From Gymnopilus junonius (taxonomy: Eukaryota > Basidiomycota > Agaricomycetes > Agaricales > Galerinaceae): a stretch of 23,462 nt of DNA. Numbering within the stretch: the stretch's first letter is position 1; every line of letters starts with the position of its first letter. Under the pieces are notes generated by a model. It was not told the DNA's origin. It did not search any database and saw only the letters and a list, made by a program, of their open reading frames with translations. Shown one piece after another: positions 1-8,638 of this stretch. Where the stretch lies: NCBI GenBank assembly GCA_015501075.1, contig JADNYJ010000482.1, positions 1-23,462 of the forward strand, written 5' to 3'. The translations under genes and the position numbers were made by a program.

Positions 1-4
1 AAAG

Positions 5-28
5 ATGCAAATGCCAGTAATGCAAATG
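5..28 (+). promoter_or_regulatory. Paired ATGCAAATG motif at the arm tip
   Basis: ATGCAAATG occurs at 5-13 and again at 20-28, a 15-base period. It is mirrored in the right arm at 10510-10518 and 10495-10503. Closely spaced direct repeats near a terminus are typical of transposase-binding sites, but the true terminus is not proven to be at base 1. Chance is possible in this AT-rich stretch. Confidence 0.3.
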
Positions 29-480
29 TTATACTTGATTTTATGGCTGAATGGAGAGTACGAAGCAATTAACATGGCATTCAATAATATCTAGAAATTC
101 TGCAATGCATACAGTCAAACATTCTTCCAGCAACCAGAGAGGATCTTCATGCTTAATTGCATTTAATTGCAATTATATAGAATGCAAGAAATTGTTGTTT
201 CGTGCAAGGTTGACGTTTACGGGATTACAACTGATTACAATATTTGCGGAAGGGTTGACGACAGATGCTAACAAGCAAAAGAGGTTTATCCACTGCCAAA
301 GAATAGCAATTTGGGTAAGGAAGTGAACTACAGAGGAAATGAAAGCAAATCCTCTTCGATGGCTTCGGGAGGTAGATAGGGGCTGGCACTGATTATTGAT
401 GGGCTAACAGAGTCAAATCTCATTCTTTACAGAATTTTGCCTGAGACAGATTCTGACAGATGTACTAATTCAAGGGAAAT

Positions 481-635
481 TGCAGTGGCACCCCATCATT
501 GTGGAATGCCACACCCGCGTAGGCCTCATAGAGCAAACGCAGGCTGCAGGAGATACAGCAGACTGCAGTGGCACCTCATCATTGTGGGATGCCACACCCG
601 CATAGGCCTCATAGAGCAAATGTGGGCTGCACTTG
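481..635. repeat. Two-copy 83-bp tandem repeat within the left arm
   Basis: Two imperfect copies begin at 481 and 564 (period 83). They share a core around TGCCACACCCGCGTAGGCCT followed by CATAGAGCAAA. A shorter third match to the first part of the core lies at about 1670-1685. The same pair is mirrored in the right arm at about 9888-10042. Confidence 0.85.
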
Positions 636-1429
636 TTAGCATAAGAGATTAGGTGACGGCAGCTGTCCCTGCAGCTTAGGTACAAGATGTGGTGATTGTG
701 AGGAAAGGGAGCAGAAAAAGAAGGCATCTGCTCCTGGCACATTCTTGGGTAAATATACCTCTTCATCTCTTGCTTCTTAACCTTTATACAGAATTCAAAA
801 GGCTTTGAAAAGCATCAGCAGTAGTGGATGGCAATGAAACCAAGGTACTCGCCTAGCCTTCACTCTCTGACTCAGCCTGATATTCAAGTGCGTCAGGTCT
901 AAAGCCAGGGGGCAATCACAGACTGCACATTTCCAGCTGATTTCCTCCTCCTATCTGTTGGTTCCTTAGGCAAGATTGATGAGTGCACGGGAATCTCTGG
1001 ACAAAACACCATTTATGTGATCAGGAGGGGGGGCATGACTGGACATGCAAAGATCGATATATGACAATGTTCAAAAGCAGCTGTGCGAGCTGCAAATAAA
1101 TGAAGGGGAGTTCAGTTTGTGAAGTCTACAAATCATAATCAGCGCTGAGAGGGATAGACAATAATATCATCAATACTTACTGACACATGGGAAGCATGAC
1201 TTTTTCAAAGACGCCAATGCACCTAGGTCACCAAATACCTGGTTGTCGGTGGTTTGAGAGAGGCTGAGGAGTGAGCTCATTGCAGTTGCTGAACACTGCG
1301 CAATTGAATCAGTTGTGGCCAAAATTTGAAGCTAATTGGGACAAGACTCTCCTGGCTGAGTTGTTGGATGAATGCAGCTTGAAAAATCGCAACACGATCA
1401 CGTGCCTATAAGTCAAGTGTGATGGCAGC

Positions 1430-1669
1430 ATGCCAGCAGTCTCATTGTCCATCCACTTTCCGCATAGCCGAGAAAGACAACGCAAGAGAACTGCAAGGAA
1501 AACAACAGGTTCTGCTCCCAAAAGGGGAGTGAATGAGCCAAAGTTTACGGCTTCCAAAGCAATGGGGGCTCCAGCCCCACATATGGCACTTGGCTTATCC
1601 ACCCCATCCTTGCTGCAGCAGCCACTCTCAAAACGCGCACTACTTTATTTCGGAAAGCAAAGATATTGA
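1430..1669 (+). CDS. Short arm ORF with histone-H3-tail-like stretch (left copy, truncated)
   Basis: The ORF runs 79 codons from ATG 1430, with an in-frame stop upstream at 1409. Residues about 16-32 contain RTARKTTGSAPKRG, which lines up with H3 tail residues around K9 to K18 (TARKSTGGKAPRK) with one gap. It is otherwise Ala/Pro/Ser-rich. A one-base deletion at a former CpG (after 1609) changes the frame relative to the right-arm copy and shortens this ORF. I cannot tell whether it is an exon, a whole small gene or chance. An overlapping ORF of similar length is open on the other strand, so the coding sense is uncertain. Confidence 0.3.
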   Translation: MPAVSLSIHFPHSRERQRKRTARKTTGSAPKRGVNEPKFTASKAMGAPAPHMALGLSTPSLLQQPLSKRALLYFGKQRY

Positions 1670-2142
1670 TGCCACACCCACGTAGTCCAACTCCAGCATT
1701 AGCCATCTATTCTGCATTGAGATGTAGACAGGCCTTTTCAATAGCTTATTTTTGAATATGGCAGCAAATAGATTGGGAGCGCAGTCAACGCATTAATTCT
1801 AAAACAGTCCTTTTAAAGAATAATCTTTCCAGGCATTATCCTTGAAAGTTAGTGAAAATCAAATCTGCTGACCTGACCCTTCTCTTGCCAAAGCCCTGAA
1901 GCCCTCATAATCTAAATTCCTGGAGCGACAAGTTGAATGATACCTTTTATTCAGAGTAATGGAAAAACAAAAATCAGAAGGCCATGCGTAAAGTAAGAGC
2001 ACCGCTTGCTGCAACTACCAGTATTCGACTGGGCTAATTTACTGACATGGTCATATCTTGCTTGTCATGAGAGATTAGGGTCTTGGATGGTAAAAGATTG
2101 CGTTCCATCGACCCTGGCATTGTAAAACTGTGTGAGACAAGC

Positions 2143-5100
2143 TCAATGACCTTGAATAACAAGAGGATTAGCAGAAACAAAAGGAGGATGTGGATATAAA
2201 CATACGCTGGATGGAATCTTGATGCACATCAACAGGCAGTTCCATGCTTTCCTCATATGGCTGCTGTCCACTGCTTAGCAGACTCACTATATCCCAGCCA
2301 TCAGGGTTATTGTTGGGCGCAGTCTGAGAGGGGCCCTCAAAGGTGTTCTGAGACAGCAATGCAGTAGATAGCCATCATCACAAAGACCTTTAAGAAAAAA
2401 GTTGGCTTACCTGCTCTTCCATGCCAAAGCCTTCGAGTTGCGGTCCTAGCTGCAGATTGGAAGAGGCATCCTCAATAGCTGAGCCAGCATTTCTCTCCTG
2501 AGCAATGGCCGTGGCAACGTCTGAGACCAGGTGGGCTTCAATGGCAGAATTTGTGCTTGAAACCGGGTGCTCATCAGAAACTCCATATTGTTTGCTTTGA
2601 GAAGGGATTTGAGTAAGTAGTTGCTGAAACAGTGCCTTTAAAGTTGATGCACCATCCGTAAATCCACCACATTTCGAGATTTTTCCAAACGTTAGCGGCT
2701 GTCTCTGGGTTTGCCATATCTGCATCGATTTGTTGCTTGAAAAAAGCTGAATCTGAAGCAAATTTCTTAGTGAAATTGACCGACTTCTCCTTTTCAGATC
2801 CCTGAAAGGCACACAACATCTAATAGCAGCTTCAGAAAACAAACAACAGATTTGAAAATGATGCCTCACCGCGGAAAGTGTTGTAGGAACAAGATTGATG
2901 AGAACTGGAGGCCTAAAGCTATAGGGCTGTTTGCGGGCAAGCGCATCCTCTTTCTCCATCAAAAATCTCATCAGCAAGTTATGGCATGTGCAATTGTTCC
3001 AGCGATCCTTAATCAATTGGTCAGTTGTGGAAGCAAGAGATAAGAAAGACTGACTGCAGGGTTAGAGGGCTTAACTTCACGATGCTTCCCCTGGATGAAG
3101 CTTGGTCAAATATGGAAGCCAAAGGTGCAGAAGACCATACCTTATCATTCAAAGGCTCGTCTGGCTCGTCTTCATCCTGTATTTAGCTCAGTCAGCTGTA
3201 GAAGTAAAAGGCAAGTAAAAGGCCGCACGTCATCATGACTGTAGGTGAACGCCATCACTTTTGGTTTGATGGTAGGTGGCATGGGCTTGCCCAACTTATC
3301 TTCGAAGAGTTTTGGAAAACTGGTGACGTGCTCCTTTGACAGGGTCAAAAAGTCCTTTTGAGCCAAATCGCATGTTCTTCTGAGATATCCAAGGATTTCT
3401 GTAGGTCAGCGACTTCATCCAATCTATATTCACGTGGCACCATATCCCGAGCCAGACTCGCCAGCAGGCCGCGCTCTATGGCAAGAGCATCCACGAACTG
3501 TCGAGGATGATAATTAGGAATGGCAGTTAAAAAAAATCATGTGCCTTACATTCTTAAAATTTTTGTCTGTTCTTGTCAACGGCATTGGAACTAAAGCAGG
3601 ATCAGAGCATGATTTAGATGATGCAGCAATGTGGAAAACATACAGTTGGCACCGTTTTTCATGAAAAGTACATCCGCAAGGTCTTGAAAGTCCTTTAAGA
3701 GATTTGGAATGGATGGAAAGACCGTGCCTCTTCTGAAACACTCTCGCACGAAGTCCAATTTGGTGAGGATAAGAGCAGACTGCATAGCCTCTTTAAAGTC
3801 CTTTGCTTTTGGCTTTTTTGGGGGGTATGGAGTGCTGCGCCAAGAGACATCAGAAGATCCTTTTCTTCGAGACCAGGTGGAGACTGAGGCAGCACTGCGA
3901 GACCTAAGCATTGGGAGGGGCAGAGCTGGCATGGTAAGAAGTTGTTGTTCCAGTAGCAAAACATTGTTTGTCGTCACATTAGATTCGGGCCCATAGGACC
4001 AGGAGGCTGCATTGTCCTTAAAAAGATGTTAGATTCAGAATGAAAATAGCACAACACAAGACACTGTGTACTTGATCGTGATAACCGAAGGATGGGTCCT
4101 CTGGCTGGCGAGATGGCCCAGTGCTAGTGAATGGAGTATTAACAGCCAGATATCCTGGGAGGAGTGAGGTATGTGGAGAGCTGTGGGCAGAGGGTATTGG
4201 ACCTTGAGAGGGAGGGGCATACGAGGCCTGAGTAGGAGAATAGGACGGTTGCGACAGCTGATTCGGAGCGACGGCTGGGTCTGCTCCAAATGCGAGGGCA
4301 ATGTTTCCAATGGAGGGCGCAAAATTGGGGGGAGGGGCATATGCAGCTTGTACAGGAGGGCAATATGATTGCTGTGGTAGATTTTGAGTGGGGGTTGAGT
4401 GGGTGGGTCCACCGGCAGGAAGGCTTTGTGGGGGAGGGGCATATGAACCCTGCGGGGAGGGATAATAGAGTTGCAGTGGCGGGTTCGAAGCCACGCCCAT
4501 GTTGGTTCCAATGATGTAACTGCCAGAAGGAGGAAAAGAGGCATATGCAACCTGTGCAGGAGGGTGATATGTTTGCAGTGGTAGATTTTGAGCGGGGGTT
4601 GAGTGGGTGGGTCCACCGGCAGGAAGGCTTTGTGGGGGAGGGGCATATGAACCCTGCGGGGAGGGATAGAGTTGCAGTGGTGGGTTCGAAGCCACACCCA
4701 TGCTGGTTCCAATGATGTAACTGCCAGAAGGAGGAAAAGAGGCGTATGCACCCTGTGCAAGAGGGTGGTATGTTTGCAGTGGTAGATTTTGAGCGGGGGC
4801 TGAGTAGGCAGGTCCACCAGCAGGAAGGCTTTGCGGGGATAGTGGAATTGTGGTGGTGGGTTCAGCACCATGCCCCATTGGGTCCAACAATGTAGCCGCC
4901 AGAGGGAGAAGGGTTTGGAGCAGAAGAGGCATATGCACCCTGTGCAGAAGGGTAGTATGATTGCTGCAGTAGATTTTGAGTGGGGCCTGAGTTGGCGGGT
5001 CCACAGCAGGAAGGCTTTGCGGGGGTAGTGGAATTGTGGTGGTGGGTTCAGCACCATGCCCGCATTGGGTCCAACAATGTAGCGCAGAGGGGAAGGGTTT

Positions 5101-5668
5101 GGAGCAGAAGAGGCATATGCACCCTGTGCAGAAGGGTAGTATGATTGCTGCAGTAAATTTTGAGTGGGGGCTGAGTTGGCGGGTCCACTGGCAGGAAGAC
5201 TTTGTGGGGGATAGTGAAACTGTGGTGGCGGGTTCAGCACCACACCCGCGTTGGTTCCAATGATGTAGCCACTGGAGGGAGAAAGGTTTGGAAGAGAAGA
5301 GGCATATGCACCCTGTACAGGAGGGTGATTGGGCTGAGCCATGACAACATCGGCTCCAGGGGCAAACTCGCTGGATCCAGGAAAGGCTTGGAGATGAGAT
5401 GGTGGAGGGGCCTGGGGGGTAGAGGTTTGCATAAACGTATTGCCCCATGCAAAAGGAGGGATCTGGGGGGCCGGGGGCTGCGCAGGGGCATGGTTTTGGT
5501 GAGGTTGTTGGTGCAAGACCATATCACTCTGGGGAGGTGAAACCGCTGGCTGCTGAGAGGCGTGATTTAAGCTTTGCACATAAAGTTGAGCATCTGCGGT
5601 AGGATTGTCTGATAATGGAGATCAGAAAAGATAAAGAGAGAGGTCAGGATAGACATACCTGTGGCCAT
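2143..5668 (-). pseudogene. Ten-exon gene for a Pro/Gln-rich tandem-repeat protein, three frame breaks
   Basis: Exons by splice sites: 5668-5659, 5608-4072, 4016-3644, 3590-3550, 3497-3229, 3176-3141, 3007-2870, 2801-2411, 2347-2206, 2150-2143. Introns are mostly 50-68 nt, and splice phases agree at every junction. The start is the ATG at 5668, three codons before the first intron, giving MATDNPTADAQLYVQ. The N-terminal ~500 residues are Pro/Gln/Ser/Tyr-rich tandem repeats. The C-terminal ~450 residues are charged, with an acidic patch (DDDEDEPDEP) and helical segments. The 133-nt intron 3140-3008 may hide a 15-nt exon at about 3091-3077 that keeps frame. Exon 5608-4072 (net one base short), exon 3497-3229 (one base short) and exon 2801-2411 (one base over, or two short) do not keep frame. 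It is either a decayed copy or has consensus errors. I do not recognise the family. Confidence 0.72.
4209..5330 (-). repeat. Coding minisatellite, ~182-204 bp period
   Basis: Units recur at about 5301, 5112, 4928, 4741, 4540 and 4336 (start of the GGCATATGCA-like anchor on the plus strand), with a degenerate unit near 4209. On the minus strand each codes about 61-68 residues with the recurring words GAYAS, GYIIGTNAGV, NPPPQFHYP and PPQSLPAGGP. Period changes are largely multiples of three, except where single bases are missing in the two central units (about 4831-5090). Those missing bases move the reading frame from one register to another. Confidence 0.85.
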
Positions 5669-7069
5669 GTAGAAGATAGAAGTTTGTCCTCGAATCCATC
5701 ATCGATTGAGCGACACTCTATAAGTAGTCGAACAAAAGATTATGTTCATCCAAGGATTAAAGATGGTGAAGGTGCGATCACTCATTCCCATTGCACAGAA
5801 GCTGCGAAGCCAGATCGAAGCGATAGCAGGGTGACATGCACCCGCTCACGCACCAACTCAGATTTTGATCATGAAGGGATTGTCAAAAAAAAAGGGCCAG
5901 GGCTAAAACAGACTGAATATGAAAGCCAGTCCAAGCTTCAGAATGCATGGAGGTGACGACCAGGACTCATGAGCCAGTCCGTTCAGTGGTGACCTCGAAG
6001 ATTGGATTCTGTCACGTCCAGGGTATTTTACGTGTAAGAGTGTCATTTCTACCTCGCAGGAGGTCTGAACTCCAGATATGCCTAACCGTCGGATCTGCCG
6101 AGGGTGATTCAGTAAACGGATCATCTGCATATGTACAGATATTTGGATTAATTTGAAAACTTGCGGAGTTTGAAAGGAACAACCAAAGCCCAATGAAGGA
6201 TCAACCCAGACTCCTAAGGTAGAGGTAATCCATAGCCATCCAACGTCACATGACATAGTGTGATAAAGAGTGACAAAACAACTTAAATCGAAATAACAAC
6301 TACCAGACTGAAGTTGGAGAAAATGTAAAACCGACAGATTGTTTATAATAAGGATTTAAAGATTTCTTCGGTTGCACTTTTTTTATTTTGGCCTTGTGAG
6401 ATTTGTTATTTCATTAACGAGGATAACTTTCAAATTTTCAATCATCGCACATCAAAGTCAAATCAAAATTTAAATATTATGCAGATCTTCCTTCTACAGA
6501 TAATTTTTGCTAGGGGATGTCAGGAAAATTTCCTAAATTAAAAGACAAGGTTCACATTCAAGCAACATTCAAGGTTGTTTGAAGGCAATGGGAAAACAGC
6601 AAAGGCTTTGCCAAACAAATGCAAAGACGAGTGGTGCCAGTCGTTGTGGGGCGTTAACTTGCTCTCAACTCTCAGTTGAATCTCAGAACAAGTCCATCAG
6701 ATTAAGTAAGCCCCACCCAACTGGGTAGGAGTCTGGGATCAACCAAACCAGGCCATCAACAACTGAAGGTTTGGTTCACGCATAGAAATAGAATCAACTC
6801 GAGGGAGTAAGGATGCTTCGGACTGAAACCCGAATTACTGAGAACCAGCTCACTGTGCATTAAAGTGGCAAATGAGTGTAAGATCTGTCCAAAGGTAGCA
6901 CGTAATGACAACTGACAAGAGAAATGAACGATAGAAAAAACGAAATGAAAACAATGTGCATAGATAACTTACAAATACACCGCAGCTGCAGCCTTTCCGA
7001 AATACAATTGGTGGATTCTATCCTTGCATTATCCTACACTGCCTCATGACCAATGCCAGGGTAACACCC
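5669..7069. other. Intergenic stretch between the two interior genes
   Basis: About 1.4 kb. Short ORFs exist on both strands (for example 5903-6256 minus, 117 codons) but show no splice logic, domain or repeat support. The part from about 6260 to 6600 is AT-rich. The stretch upstream of 5668 must hold the promoter of the Pro/Gln-rich gene, but I see no convincing TATA element close to the start. Confidence 0.6.
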
Positions 7070-7899
7070 CTACGGTTTCTCCGCTGTGCTTCCCACATCT
7101 GTGCGTCTGACATCCGAAGGTGTTTCTAGGCCCTTCCAAGCATGGAGGCGAGGGCAGGGTCCATTATCGTTCAAGTCTACATGGCTAGGGAGAACAGATA
7201 TCCGGTGGTCATCAAGGGCTAGTAATATGTGGCCAAACTGCCGACGAGCCTCCTCCACCCACGATTGTGCTATTTCCAGTTGATCCCGCAAAAGGGATAT
7301 TTCATGCTCAGCTTCCCAAAGCTTCACCTGGGCCAATTTTTCATCTGCACTAAGGGTGTCGAATGTTGCCTTTGCCAGGTCAACGGCATTTTGAGGATCC
7401 AAAAGCGCGTACCGCAGCCCAAGGTGTCCTGCTTGTTGAAGGATATGGAACTCCACTAGATTTCGGGAGGCCAATGCCTCCTCTGCCTCCTCCCTTAATC
7501 TGCGTAATTGAGCAATGATCATGGATCTCTCTGTTATGTATTTATCGGTGGCCAAACGGTCTTTCTTAGGATTAATCCATGGCTGTAGAAGAGACAATAA
7601 GAAGGAAAGCAAGTGCTTGAATTAAAGCCACATACTTGTTGGTTTTCAAAAGGCTCAGGGAGGATGGGGGCCTTCAATACGTGAGAAGGGTATACAATTA
7701 CAGGTTTTGGAAACAAGGCCCTTCGATGATTATCTAGGGAGAATGACGAGGATAGATACTGTTCACGACGGGGTGTCATTATTATCGGAGTCATCGAAGG
7801 AGTTGACGGTGGAGTCTCAGGTTGTGATGAAATTTCGGACAAGACAGACGAAGGGAGATTGCTAGAATTTACAAAAGACCAGCTCGAGCAGGTGGTCAT
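7070..7899 (-). CDS. Two-exon coiled-coil protein, intact
   Basis: Exons are 7899-7636 and 7582-7070, joined by a 53-nt intron (GTATGT...CTACAG, 7635-7583) in phase 0; the product is about 258 residues. I chose ATG 7899 because it has an A at -3 and lies just downstream of a strong hairpin. In-frame ATGs at 7944 and 7926 lie in or next to the hairpin and would add 15 or 9 residues. The first ~85 residues are Ser/Pro/Thr-rich and look disordered. Exon 2 begins PWINPKKDRLATDKYI and continues as a long charged helix, probably a coiled coil, with LRRLREEAEEALASRN and a second heptad-like run around LWEAEHEISLLRDQLEIAQ. The tail is disordered. No enzymatic motif is seen. It reads without any break, unlike its neighbour. 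Function is unknown. Confidence 0.75.
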
Positions 7900-7919
7900 C
7901 TTGAATAAGCAGGGAAGAG

Positions 7920-7949
7920 AGAGCATGGTCACAAGCGTGACCATGCTCT
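7920..7949. promoter_or_regulatory. Perfect 13-bp inverted repeat, 4-nt loop, upstream of the coiled-coil gene
   Basis: Bases 7920-7932 (AGAGCATGGTCAC) are the exact reverse complement of 7937-7949, separated by AAGC. The structure ends 20 bases before the preferred start codon at 7899, and each arm contains an ATG on the minus strand. In mRNA it would make a stable 5' leader hairpin; in DNA it could be a dimeric protein-binding site. Its role is inference. Confidence 0.6.
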
Positions 7950-8638
7950 GCACAGTTGGACATATGCAGCATTGTGAACCTCATGTTACATTAAGCTGAA
8001 ATCATCTCCTAATCAAGAGATGAGAAAGTGACCTAGAGATGCAAAATCAGGGTTTTACAACCCAACCGTTTTTTTCACCAAAATTTTTAGAGATATGAAT
8101 GTGCACTTACACTGCAATAAGTAGTTCGCATTCCACTACAAATTTGATTAAAATCTACCAGGATGTGATGGAATTCAAAGAGCACAGAAAAGAGAAGGTT
8201 AAAGTTGTTTCCCACACTAAATTCTGCTCGTCCTACTGATAGATGAATTCTGCAGCATGTCTTCATTTTTTCTTCTAAATTTTTACTAAATACTGTTGAT
8301 TACATCCTCGTATGCTGATTTGTGCGAAACGTTTGATGTGAAATGATGAGGATACCATGTTATTAGTGGATTTTTCATCTCTAGTATGTGCCATCACTTA
8401 ACACATGACAAGGCTTGTCCCTTGCTCCACTTCAGCATTGTACATGCTAAAAATCTAGAAAAGGTAAATAAAATGCAGTAGGAGAGAAATACGGGGGGAA
8501 AATGCCTCGAAAAGGCAACAAAATGGAGGAAAATCCTCGAAAAGGTAAAGGATAAACACGAATAAAGCTGATTGCAGACCGTTAGGCCATCAAAGAAAAA
8601 AGACGCACAGGATGGAGTTGGGGCAGAGTGGCTATTGT
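7950..8638. other. AT-rich non-coding stretch before the right arm
   Basis: No ORF or splice pattern is supported. Around 8455-8565 there is a loose series of short repeats built on CTCGAAAAGG and AAAATG words. The rest looks like plain AT-rich spacer. Confidence 0.6.

Larger units (their letters stand above)
1..1880. repeat. Left arm of a ~1.88 kb long inverted repeat
   Basis: Position x here pairs with 10523-x on the opposite strand, drifting to 10519-x at the inner edge because of four one-base gaps. The pairing was followed by eye along the whole arm. The inner edge is sharp: pairing holds to 1880/8639 and fails at the next base. The arm starts at the first base of the window, so its true outer end and any target-site duplication cannot be seen. 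I found about ten differences from the right arm (about 99.4% identity), all but one at CpG sites. The arm holds an 83-bp tandem duplication and a short ORF with a histone-H3-tail-like stretch. It could be a terminal inverted repeat of a large transposon or an inverted segmental duplication; the sequence alone does not decide. Confidence 0.95.

Noticed and set aside
470..766. 98-codon ORF in the arm (mirrored at 9757-10053)
   Set aside because: It spans the 83-bp tandem duplication, so its open length follows from the repeat. It is identical in both arms and shows no motif.
4035..5579. Single 514-codon minus-strand frame through the repeat array
   Set aside because: Only its first part matches the repeat words; after about 5020 it falls out of register with the repeats except for short patches. 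The alternative frame carries the true words downstream, so neither frame alone is the protein.
5615..5956. 113-codon plus-strand ORF upstream of the Pro/Gln gene
   Set aside because: It overlaps the first exon and first intron of the minus-strand gene, whose splice signals and frame are convincing. Its own composition shows no motif.
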